Source: Algoriphagus sp. CAU 1675
GTDB taxonomy: Bacteria; Bacteroidota; Bacteroidia; Cytophagales; Cyclobacteriaceae
NCBI RefSeq assembly: GCF_029222925.1
Contig: NZ_JARHUI010000004.1
Span: 372,001-436,000 of the forward strand
Direction: 5' to 3'
Length of the DNA stretch: 64,000 nucleotides
Shown here: positions 49,361 through 57,377 of the stretch, in pieces
Layout of the letters: each line of letters opens with the position of its first letter
Numbering within the stretch: position 1 is the stretch's first letter
Notes under the pieces: generated by a model
Told to the model about the DNA's origin: nothing
What the model saw: the letters and a program-made list of their open reading frames with translations, nothing else
Database searches by the model: none
Program-made: the position numbers and the translations under genes

Positions 49361-50299
49361 TTACCAGATCCAAGCGGGATTATCCCTGCTAAAAATGGTA
49401 AAGGCGACCATAAACTCATGGGTAGAATTCGGGAGCAAATAACTCTTTGATATTGGCATCTCGTAGACATATCCCACACGTAATTTTTCCAAAATAAAGC
49501 CCAATTGGAAATTATTGGCATAGCTGAACCTATGTCCCAACCCTGCCCAAAATTTCTCCATTAGGATTGCCTTGGCGTTTATCTCTACATTGTCCGGAAG
49601 ATTATTCTGACTTCTCCACATGAGGTTTCCAGCCACGCTCAAAGTTTCGGAAATTTCCTTTCTGTAACCTCCCTGGAATATGCCAATTCTGGGCTTTTTA
49701 TCCATAAAGACATCCCCTCCATTAATTCTGCCTTCATTCACATTCTGCACAGCATAGGATAAATAATAATTGTTGTGGGTAAGGGCAATTCCCAAGTTGA
49801 AATCAACCATGGTCATATTTGCAAAATTCCCCAAATATTTGTTGACAATGGGATCATTTGCCTGCTCAGTGGTCAGGTTGTTTCCATCCAGTCGAACACT
49901 ATTGAAATTCAGTCCTGCACCAACTCTCAGGTAGGCATTGGAGCTTACCTGAACTCTGGTTGCATAGCTCAAGATCAAATCTGTTTCACGAAATGCCCCG
50001 TAACTGTCAGTCATAACATTAACACCTACGGCATTTTTTCCAAGTTCGGAGGCATCCAAATCATTCAATTCTGCAAAGTCCAACTCTGCGGAGATGAAGT
50101 AGTTCTTGGGTGTACCTTCCCAGCCTGCCCATTGGTTCCTTACAAACCCACGGGCCATAGAACCTTCATATCCCGTCAAACTAGGATTAAAATAGCCCTG
50201 AAGGTGACTGAATTGGCTAACGTATTTTCTGGATTGAGCTTCTGACTGGAATGGCAGAGCCAGAACAATGAATATGAGTATTAGTAATTTTTTCATCAT
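49361..50299 (-). CDS. PorP/SprF-family type IX secretion outer-membrane protein
   Basis: A 312-residue outer-membrane beta-barrel with signal peptide (ending SEAQ, about 21). It shows the family start: YVSQFSHLQGYFNPSLTGYEG then repeated amphipathic strands and an aromatic C-terminus. PorP/SprF proteins are needed to export or anchor specific T9SS partner adhesins, usually the neighbour; here the partner is the 1297-residue protein encoded just upstream. The pair is 64 bases apart and probably one transcript. Confidence 0.92.
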   Translation of the reverse strand: MMKKLLILIFIVLALPFQSEAQSRKYVSQFSHLQGYFNPSLTGYEGSMARGFVRNQWAGWEGTPKNYFISAELDFAELNDLDASELGKNAVGVNVMTDSYGAFRETDLILSYATRVQVSSNAYLRVGAGLNFNSVRLDGNNLTTEQANDPIVNKYLGNFANMTMVDFNLGIALTHNNYYLSYAVQNVNEGRINGGDVFMDKKPRIGIFQGGYRKEISETLSVAGNLMWRSQNNLPDNVEINAKAILMEKFWAGLGHRFSYANNFQLGFILEKLRVGYVYEMPISKSYLLPNSTHEFMVAFTIFSRDNPAWIW

Positions 50300-50316
50300 T
50301 TCTATTTTTTTGAAAA

Positions 50317-50356
50317 AGGATGAAGGGCCGAAGCAAAAGGCTCCGGACCTTCATTT
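50317..50356. other. Hairpin between the surface-protein gene and PorP/SprF gene
   Basis: A mostly paired structure (outer arms 50321-50326 and 50348-50353, TGAAGG/CCTTCA) without a T run. It may reduce read-through or stabilise the message between the two genes. Confidence 0.5.
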
Positions 50357-50363
50357 CATATTC

Positions 50364-53300
50364 TTAATATCTTAATAAGTTCAAAATTCCCCTTCTGGAT
50401 TCCTTGGTCTCTCCGATTTCAATCACCCAGTAATAAGAGCCCGCTGGTACATCTTTCCCTTTGTAGGTACCATCCCAGCGCACACTAGGGTCAGTGGTAA
50501 TGAATAGTCTGTCACCGCTCTTTTCGAAGATCTGAATCTTGACATTGGAGTAGTACAACAGTTCTCTCACACCCCAATCATCATTGTATCCATCACCATT
50601 TGGAGTAAAGGTGTTTGGAATCTCGATATCGCTCAGGGACTTTCTGTCTCTGAATATTTCGAACCTCTTCACAAATTCATTTCCAACCCGGTCTATCACT
50701 TTCACCTCTATGGTAAAGGAGTTTTTACCTAGGAGAACCTCAGAAGAGCTCCAGAACAGCTGACCATCAACAATCTCAAAATACTGGTTGTCAAGAACAT
50801 TGCCGTTCAATATGATCGTATGTACATCATCCACAGGGTCAATCACAGTGAATGTACCCACATAAATAAAGTCGCTAGTCACATCCACTTCAAAGCGGTT
50901 GTTGTCCAAGATCAGGTCTTCAGGAGCCGGCTTTTCCAACACCATCACTTCAATTTCCACAGCCAGACTTACATCAAAAGTATTGTAGACGCAAGGCTCA
51001 ATTAGTGCAGTACCGGTGATGATATAGGTTCCACTTTCGAATTGGTTGACATTGATCTCATCCCATTCAACTTCCACACTTACTTCTGAACCGTCACCAA
51101 GAACCGCAGTCACAGTGGCAGGTGGAGTAAATGCAGTTCCCCAATTCCAAAGGATCAAGGTTTCATAAGAAAGTGAGGCAACAGACCGATCAGCTAGGTA
51201 ATCTGAAACTCCGTCTGAGTCAGAGTCCGCAAAATCAGTTCCGTCCAGAGGATCGGTTCCATCAAACTCCTCTACATAATCCGGCACTCCATCCTCGTCT
51301 GTATCCTTAAATCCAGAGCAATTTTCAGGGTCAGTTTCCTGAATCTCTTCAATGTAATTCGGAACTCCATCCCCGTCTGTATCTTTGAAATCAGTATTAT
51401 CCAAAGGATCGGTACCCTCAGCAACCTCCGTTCCATCAGGAACTCCATCACCATCGGTATCTGGATTCAATGGGTCTGTACCGTTTTCTTTTTCTTGCTG
51501 ATTAGGAGACCCGTCATTGTCACAATCAGCATCCTTCCAAGCTTGATCCGGATCTGTTTCCTGATTATCAAGGACAAACGAACAAGCTTCCAAAGGATCG
51601 GTATTGTCTGAAACCTCTGTTCCATCCAATACTCCATCCCCATCCGAATCTGGGTTTAATGGATCTGTACCCAAATCCACTTCCTCTTGATTGGTCAATC
51701 CATCCTCATCACAATCGGCATCTTTCCAAGACTGAGAAGCAGCCAAAGTCTGGCTTTCCAATACAAAAGAACACTCGTCCAATGGATCGGTTTCGTCATC
51801 TACTTCCTGACCGTCAGTCACTCCATCCCCATCCGTATCGGCATTCTTAGGGTCAGTTCCAAGCTCGGTCTCGGCCTGATTGCTCAGTCCATCCTCATCA
51901 CAATCTGCTTCTTTCCAAGCCTGATTAGGCTCTACTGTCTGGCTTTCTGCCAAATATGAACATGCGTCCAATGGATCGGTAGAGTCAGTCACTTCGGTGC
52001 CATCCAACACTCCGTCTCCGTCAGTATCTGGATCAAAAACATCCGTTCCTCTATTTACTTCATCCTGATTGGTCAATCCATCCTCATCACAGTCTGCATC
52101 ATTCCAGGACTGATCTGTAGGTAATGTTTGACTGGCCAGAATAAATGAACACTGATCCAATGGATCGGTCTCGTCATCCACTTCCTGTCCGTCTGTCACT
52201 CCATCGCCGTCCGTATCAGCATCCTGAGGGTCTGTGCCCAATTCGGTCTCTGCCTGATTGCTCAATCCGTCCTCGTCACAGTCTGCTTCATTCCAAGCCT
52301 GCTTAGGCTCTTCTGTCTGGCTTTCGGCTAAATAAGAACATGCGTCCAATGGATCAGTGGAGTCTGTCACTTCAGTACCATCCAACACTCCGTCTCCATC
52401 AGTATCCGGATCAAAAACATCCGTTCCTCTATTTACTTCAATTTGATTGCTCAAACCATCTTCATCACAGTCTCCAACCTTCCAATCCTGAGAGGTAGCT
52501 AAAGTCTGGCTTTCCAATACAAAAGAACAAAGGTCCAACGGATCGGTCCCATCTTCCTGTTCCTGCCCATCGGTAACTCCATCGCCATCAGAATCGGCAA
52601 ATAGAGGATTGGTACCCAATCCAGTTTCTTCCTGATTTGTCAACCCGTCCGCATCACAGTCAGCTTCCTTCCAGGCCTGCTCAGGCTCTAATGTCTGGCT
52701 TGTAACCAAATAAGAACATACATCCAACGGATCAGTGGAGTCTGTCACTTCTGTGCCGTCCAATACACCGTCACCGTCTGTATCCGGATCAAAAGGATCT
52801 GTTCCTCTATCCACTTCCTCCTGATTGGTCAAGCCATCCTCATCACAGTCTGCATCTTTCCAGGACTGATCTGTAGGCAAAGTTTGGCTGGCAAGTATAA
52901 ATGAACACTGGTCCAATGGATCGGTCTCGTCATCCACTTCCTGTCCGTCTGTCACTCCATCGCCATCCGTATCCGGATCTAAAGGATTGGTTTCGATTTC
53001 CTTTTCAGCTTGGTTACTCAGACCATCATTATCACAGTCTGCTTCTTTCCAAGCAGCATCTTGCTCCAAGGTTTGGCTAGCCAGTACAAATGAACACTGA
53101 TTTAGAGGGTCTGTGCTGTCAGTGATTTCAGTTCCGTCCAAAACCCCATCTCCGTCTGTATCAGGGTCCAGAGGGTCGGTTCCTCTATCTACTTCTTGTT
53201 GATTGGTCAGGCCGTCCTCATCACAATCCGTATCTTTCCAAGTTTGGCTCGGAGCAAGTGTCTGACTGGCCAGTACAAAAGAACATGCATCCAGGGGATC

Positions 53301-54257
53301 GGTTTCATCATCTACTTCCGTGCCATCGATCACGCCGTCTCCATCTGTATCCGGATTCAGCAGATCAGTCTGAAGCTCAACTTCCTGTTGGTTGGTCAAA
53401 CCATCACTGTCACAATCAGCGGACTTCCATGATTGGCTTGGTTCCAATATCTGGCTTGTAAATACAAATGAACATTCATCCAAAGGATCTGTATCGTCAG
53501 CAACTTCAGTCCCGTCCAATACCCCGTCTCCATCTGTATCTGGATCCAGTGGATTGGTTCCAAGACTCTTCTCGTCACCGTTAAGCAAGCCGTCATTATC
53601 ACAATCTCCTTCATCCCAAGCAGCGCTAGGTGTTACTGTCTGATTCTCTGGAATAAATGAACAGGGGTCCTGATAGTCCGTACCATGAAAAATTTCAATT
53701 CCATTTGTTACGCCATCCCCATCTTCGTCTCCATTAGGGTCAAGTGAAAAATGAACAATGTCGGAGTTTGAAATCAGGTCACCGTTTAACCTACCAACAA
53801 TTACCGCCAAATCAGGATCAGGTGTTGATGTCAAAACTGCGGTATAAGTACCGTCATTGTTATCGGTTACCGGACCCAATGTACCGGCAGAAGTACCTAA
53901 TGTAAGCGTGCCCCCGGAGGTAGTAATGTTGTTGCCGTCCGAATCCTTCAACTGTACCGTAATAATGGACTGGGAAACTCCATCCGCTACAATTGAGTTG
54001 GGGCTTGCCGTCAAAGTAGTCTTTTGAAGGTCAACTACACCGGGCGGTATCTCCTGGTTTTGATTTAAATACAAACTGTACACTGTTGTACCTTCCCGGA
54101 AACTTTCATTAAAAAGAGGGACAATCCCCTCAGTTCCGGTGGCAAAATCATCGGTCAGTGATGCGTCAACAGTGTTACGAGAAAATCCGACCGAGACAAG
54201 AATGAAAAGAAAGCAAGTTAAGATTGCTTTCAATAAAGTGCCTTTGGATTTGGACAT
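50364..54257 (-). CDS. Giant T9SS surface protein: Ig-like domain, 12 Ca-binding-type repeats, gliding-motility C-terminal domain
   Basis: A 1297-residue exported protein. Signal region (about 1-32), invasin/Big_1-like Ig domain (about 75-170; TASPNSIVADGVSQS), twelve 63-residue repeats (199-954) each with CSF/CSY, DCDxDGLxNQ and DxDGDGVxDG, which match thrombospondin type 3/EF-hand-like calcium motifs; three shorter DxDxDGV repeats to about 1025; Ig/Big_4-like and cadherin-like segments; and a C-terminal gliding-motility-associated domain (about 1212-1297; PNTFTPNGDGYNDDW), the T9SS type B sorting signal. It likely forms a calcium-stiffened surface adhesin exported by T9SS with the PorP/SprF protein downstream. 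Confidence 0.92.
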   Translation of the reverse strand: MSKSKGTLLKAILTCFLFILVSVGFSRNTVDASLTDDFATGTEGIVPLFNESFREGTTVYSLYLNQNQEIPPGVVDLQKTTLTASPNSIVADGVSQSIITVQLKDSDGNNITTSGGTLTLGTSAGTLGPVTDNNDGTYTAVLTSTPDPDLAVIVGRLNGDLISNSDIVHFSLDPNGDEDGDGVTNGIEIFHGTDYQDPCSFIPENQTVTPSAAWDEGDCDNDGLLNGDEKSLGTNPLDPDTDGDGVLDGTEVADDTDPLDECSFVFTSQILEPSQSWKSADCDSDGLTNQQEVELQTDLLNPDTDGDGVIDGTEVDDETDPLDACSFVLASQTLAPSQTWKDTDCDEDGLTNQQEVDRGTDPLDPDTDGDGVLDGTEITDSTDPLNQCSFVLASQTLEQDAAWKEADCDNDGLSNQAEKEIETNPLDPDTDGDGVTDGQEVDDETDPLDQCSFILASQTLPTDQSWKDADCDEDGLTNQEEVDRGTDPFDPDTDGDGVLDGTEVTDSTDPLDVCSYLVTSQTLEPEQAWKEADCDADGLTNQEETGLGTNPLFADSDGDGVTDGQEQEDGTDPLDLCSFVLESQTLATSQDWKVGDCDEDGLSNQIEVNRGTDVFDPDTDGDGVLDGTEVTDSTDPLDACSYLAESQTEEPKQAWNEADCDEDGLSNQAETELGTDPQDADTDGDGVTDGQEVDDETDPLDQCSFILASQTLPTDQSWNDADCDEDGLTNQDEVNRGTDVFDPDTDGDGVLDGTEVTDSTDPLDACSYLAESQTVEPNQAWKEADCDEDGLSNQAETELGTDPKNADTDGDGVTDGQEVDDETDPLDECSFVLESQTLAASQSWKDADCDEDGLTNQEEVDLGTDPLNPDSDGDGVLDGTEVSDNTDPLEACSFVLDNQETDPDQAWKDADCDNDGSPNQQEKENGTDPLNPDTDGDGVPDGTEVAEGTDPLDNTDFKDTDGDGVPNYIEEIQETDPENCSGFKDTDEDGVPDYVEEFDGTDPLDGTDFADSDSDGVSDYLADRSVASLSYETLILWNWGTAFTPPATVTAVLGDGSEVSVEVEWDEINVNQFESGTYIITGTALIEPCVYNTFDVSLAVEIEVMVLEKPAPEDLILDNNRFEVDVTSDFIYVGTFTVIDPVDDVHTIILNGNVLDNQYFEIVDGQLFWSSSEVLLGKNSFTIEVKVIDRVGNEFVKRFEIFRDRKSLSDIEIPNTFTPNGDGYNDDWGVRELLYYSNVKIQIFEKSGDRLFITTDPSVRWDGTYKGKDVPAGSYYWVIEIGETKESRRGILNLLRY
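51396..53663 (-). repeat. Twelve tandem 189-bp (63-residue) repeats in the surface protein
   Basis: The repeats keep exact 63-residue length with no indels. Two subtypes alternate in the middle: one ending VLDGTEVTDSTDPLD before CSYL and one ending VTDGQEVDDETDPLDQ before CSFI. Repeats 4-5 and 8-9 are nearly the same in protein and DNA, pointing to recent duplication of two-repeat blocks of 378 bp. Each repeat has two cysteines (CS[FY] and DCD). Confidence 0.9.
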
Positions 54258-54726
54258 GCCTAAGATGTTTTTGTTCTATATGCAGAGTTAAAATTATTGT
54301 GAAAAATAAAATAAAAATTTTCAAACAACCTATAAATATATTTTTCAAGCCTTTTTTTTAATATAAAATGCGTTTTTAACAGCAATAAATTTTGAAGAAA
54401 ACTAACAATTCAAATCACTTCGTTTTTACCCTTAATTTTTGAGTAAGGATTTTTCTAAGATTATACATTAGAATTTACAGAAAAAAATTAAGGCATCAGA
54501 ATACCTGTCTGTCTGGAAACAAGGAAGTAGCAGCTCTTCGAAGAGACCACCCCAAAATAAAACCCCTTGATTTAAAACACTTTATAAGAAAATTATAAAG
54601 CTATTAATAATATAAATTCAACAGAACATAAAAGAACTAAAATCTGCAATGGAAAAACCTATGAAACAAACTGCTAAACATAGTATTGATTACAATACAA
54701 ATCTGCCCCTTAACTATTCAAAACAA
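54258..54726. other. AT-rich intergenic region between the surface-protein gene and the XRE-S24 gene
   Basis: 469 bases with no ORF of note. It should hold the surface-protein promoter and the 3' end of the XRE-S24 transcript. A perfect 12-base palindrome, CTCTTCGAAGAG, is at 54534-54545. Nothing else was recognised. Confidence 0.6.
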
Positions 54727-55425
54727 TCAGTTAATCACCAATTTATATCTCCACACTTCCCTCAACTCCTCCACATTGATATCAAATGGCTTATAAATTG
54801 GGTTTGAAGAGCATAATAAAAGCTTACGTTCTTCCTTGATCCGGTTATAGGCAATTTTAAAAACCACTCCATCCTGCTCAGTCACTAACACATAACGCTC
54901 TCCGTCTTTGATCGCTGTCCAGTCATCCACATATTCGCATACAATCCAAGCCCCTTCCGGCACAGGCAACATGGAGTCACCGTCTACTTGAAATACCCGG
55001 TACTTTTTATCCATTGGCAAAAAAGGCAAGGCAAAGCGGGGCAACTCGGAGATAAATTCCGGGTCCGAAAAACCTGCCAGATAACTGGCCTTTGCCCGTT
55101 GGGAAACCACCTCTATCAACTCCCTACCCTGCTCGTCCACAGTAGTAGCCAGGACGCGCAGCTTTCTCCCTCGGAGAAACTGATCTGTCTCGAGGAGTTC
55201 ACGCAGCTTGTATTCTGAATACGAACTCAAATCCTCCCGCAACAAAATATCTATGGACACACCCAAATGATCCGAAATCATCACCAGCGTATCCAAGGTA
55301 GGGTTAATGTTCAGTTCATATCCTGCCAACTTGGACCGGGAAATCCCTATAGCCGAGGCCAAAGTTTCCTGGGTCAGTCCTTTCTTCTTTCTGAGAAGCT
55401 TGATGTTTGCATGTAGATTCATCAT
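54727..55425 (-). CDS. XRE-family repressor with S24 (LexA/UmuD-like) peptidase domain
   Basis: A 232-residue repressor. N-terminal XRE helix-turn-helix (about 6-62; KKGLTQETLASAIGISRSKL). The C-terminal S24 domain has candidate self-cleavage site A117-G118 (SYLAGFS), catalytic S151 in VDGDSMLP and K190 in DGVVFKIAY. The spacings (34 and 39) match LexA (35 and 37), so it should self-cleave when stimulated by RecA filament. It is divergent from a Y-family polymerase, the arrangement of a UmuDC-like SOS unit. Its promoter and paired direct repeats lie between the genes. Confidence 0.9.
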   Translation of the reverse strand: MMNLHANIKLLRKKKGLTQETLASAIGISRSKLAGYELNINPTLDTLVMISDHLGVSIDILLREDLSSYSEYKLRELLETDQFLRGRKLRVLATTVDEQGRELIEVVSQRAKASYLAGFSDPEFISELPRFALPFLPMDKKYRVFQVDGDSMLPVPEGAWIVCEYVDDWTAIKDGERYVLVTEQDGVVFKIAYNRIKEERKLLLCSSNPIYKPFDINVEELREVWRYKLVIN

Positions 55426-55527
55426 TGATCCCGATAAGCCATAAGGCCATTTTTATTGATTCTTCTCCCTTTGGTTTTTCATCTATCCCTCGGACAATCC
55501 CCGTCATTTTTCGAAAAACCGTTTCCA

Positions 55528-55560
55528 CAAATCTAATCCTTTTGACTAATTTATAAACAA
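55528..55560 (-). promoter_or_regulatory. Candidate promoter of the XRE-S24 gene (TTG-N22-TAGATTTG)
   Basis: On the minus strand TTG at 55558-55560 and an exact TAnnTTTG box at 55528-55535, 22 bases apart, give a start near 55521 and a leader of about 96 nucleotides. The -33 overlaps a TATAAACAA repeat. Confidence 0.55.
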
Positions 55561-55583
55561 CATTATGTCAATAATATAAACAA
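55552..55583. promoter_or_regulatory. Candidate operators: two TATAAACAA direct repeats between the XRE-S24 gene and dinB2
   Basis: TATAAACAA occurs at 55552-55560 and 55575-55583, starts 23 bases apart (about two helical turns). The first covers the repressor gene's -33 element and both lie upstream of the polymerase start at 55591, as expected for a repressor controlling both genes. AT-rich content makes chance repeats possible. Confidence 0.45.
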
Positions 55584-55590
55584 ATCGAAA

Positions 55591-56784
55591 ATGGAGGGGA
55601 AACGCAGCATCGCGCACATGGACTTGGATTCGTTTTTTGTATCGGTGGAGAGACTGTATGACAGCCGGCTCAATGGAAAACCCATCCTAATCGGCGGCTC
55701 AGGAGACCGTGGAGTCGTAGCTTCCTGCAGTTATGAGGCGCGCAGATATGGGGTACACTCTGCCATGCCCATGCGGACAGCTCGTCAGCTCTGCCCTGAG
55801 GCGCTGATCATCCGGGGGGATTTTGAAAAATACAGCCAAAAATCCATGGAAGTCACCGAGGTGATCCGGGAGCATGTCCCCCTTTTTGAAAAATCCTCCA
55901 TCGATGAGTTTTACATAGACCTAAGCGGAATGGACCGCTTTTTCGGCTGTTTCAAACTGGCACATGAGCTCCGTCAAAAAATCATCCGGGAGACAGGACT
56001 GCCAATTTCTCTGGGACTATCCGGAAACAAAACCGTATCCAAGGTTGCAACCGGCGAGGCCAAGCCCAACAATGAAAAACAAATTCCAAACGGAGAAGAA
56101 AAGCCATTTCTGGCTCCGCTGTCTGTTCGGAAGATCCCCATGATAGGAGAAAAAACAGCCCAAACTCTATATAATATGGGGGTAAAAAAAGTGCATACAC
56201 TCCAACAGATGCCCTCAGAACTACTGGAAGCGACCTTTGGAAAGAATGGAAAAATGATCTGGGAAAAAGCCAATGGCATAGACCATGCTCCGGTAACCCC
56301 TTATTCTGAAGCCAAATCACTTTCTTCTGAAAACACCTTCGAACAGGACACCATCGATACACAGGTACTGGAAGCCACTCTCATAGCCATGTGTGAGCAA
56401 CTCCTCTCCAAACTCCGCAAAAAAGGACAGCTCACTGCCTGTGTAAGCGTGAAAATCCGCTATTCAGATTTTGACACACATACCATGCAGCAGCGAATCC
56501 CATATACGTCCGCCGACCACACCTTGCTTCCGATCGTAAAAGAGCTTTTCAGGAAGCTTTACAACCGTCGCCTACTGATCCGTCTGATCGGAGTTCGATT
56601 CAGCAACTTGGTCTATGGAAACTATCAAATCAAATTATTTGAAGACAGCCAAGAGCAGATCAATCTCTATCAAGCCTTGGATCGCTTAAACACCAAATAC
56701 GGAGACAAAACCGTCTGTCGGGCAGTCGGCATAAATGTAGGCAGAAGAAAATTCAATCCATTTAATGGACTGGAGACTCAGTAG
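55591..56784 (+). CDS. Second Y-family DNA polymerase (DinB paralogue)
   Basis: A 397-residue polymerase, distinct from the 368-residue dinB at 28966. Palm: HMDLDSFFVSVERL (D11) and SSIDEFYIDLSGM; fingers CSYEARRYGVHSAM; thumb PMIGEKTAQTLYNMG; and a little-finger domain to about 390, then a short tail lacking an obvious beta-clamp motif. Being divergent from an S24 repressor marks it as the damage-inducible mutagenic copy. No dnaE2 or imuA gene follows in the window. Confidence 0.93.
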   Translation: MEGKRSIAHMDLDSFFVSVERLYDSRLNGKPILIGGSGDRGVVASCSYEARRYGVHSAMPMRTARQLCPEALIIRGDFEKYSQKSMEVTEVIREHVPLFEKSSIDEFYIDLSGMDRFFGCFKLAHELRQKIIRETGLPISLGLSGNKTVSKVATGEAKPNNEKQIPNGEEKPFLAPLSVRKIPMIGEKTAQTLYNMGVKKVHTLQQMPSELLEATFGKNGKMIWEKANGIDHAPVTPYSEAKSLSSENTFEQDTIDTQVLEATLIAMCEQLLSKLRKKGQLTACVSVKIRYSDFDTHTMQQRIPYTSADHTLLPIVKELFRKLYNRRLLIRLIGVRFSNLVYGNYQIKLFEDSQEQINLYQALDRLNTKYGDKTVCRAVGINVGRRKFNPFNGLETQ

Positions 56785-57377
56785 CAAGACAAAACAGATT
56801 GTATAAAAGGCAAAAATTACCGAACAGCCCAAAAAGAATCCTAAAATCAGAAAAACTAAAAAACCTGAAACCTAAACACCAAAAAGTCAGTAATGGATGT
56901 AAACAATGTCAAAGAACTGTCTTTCTACTCACACGGAGAGTAAGGCTTTTCTCTAGTTTAGTTGATATCCGGCATTGTAATAAAGCTCCTTCGGGAGCTT
57001 TTTCCTTTTCTATAGGAAAATTAAAGATCCCAACCTGCTCATTGGAAACGGACTGAGCCCAAAAACCAATTCATCAGCGATTACTCATTCCATTTCACGG
57101 GATCAGGAACCTGTTTTGGAAAAAAATTAAACCATACAAAGGAAAAATAGCAGCCTTTACCCTTTGAACTTTCGGTTAAATAAAAAATTACCCCAACTTC
57201 GCAGCATTGTGAAATTCAGGTCCACCAACAACTGAAGGAGCGGATCTTATAAGCCTTTGCTCCGCCACAAAAAAGACTTTCCTAACCAAAAGAAGTCCGA
57301 AATCAACCCAAAAACCACTTTCCCCAAAGAATATTCTAGTTATCTAAACCAAACTACAATAAAATTACCCACAAAAA
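56785..57377. other. Non-coding interval downstream of dinB2
   Basis: 593 bases with no convincing gene. A UUCG-loop terminator at 56982-57005 suggests that the dinB2 transcript, or a small RNA within 56785-56982, ends there. The rest (57006-57377) should contain the AGCS promoter; no clear TAnnTTTG box was found. Confidence 0.55.
56982..57005 (+). terminator. UUCG tetraloop terminator
   Basis: An 8-bp perfect stem (56982-56989 with 56994-57001) closed by TTCG and followed by T-rich sequence. It is about 200 bases past the dinB2 stop. Confidence 0.85.

Noticed and set aside
51396..53663. Regularly spaced repeats that might suggest a CRISPR array
   Set aside because: The period is 189 bases, repeats are coding and in frame in a 1297-residue protein, and there are no short identical repeats with unique spacers.
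56799..57056. 85-residue ORF after dinB2
   Set aside because: Low-complexity Lys-rich start, no motif, and it runs through the UUCG terminator at 56982-57005.
54727..57377. ImuA-ImuB-DnaE2 mutagenesis cassette
   Set aside because: Only the repressor and one Y-family polymerase are present; no recA-like imuA and no dnaE2 follow before the AGCS gene.
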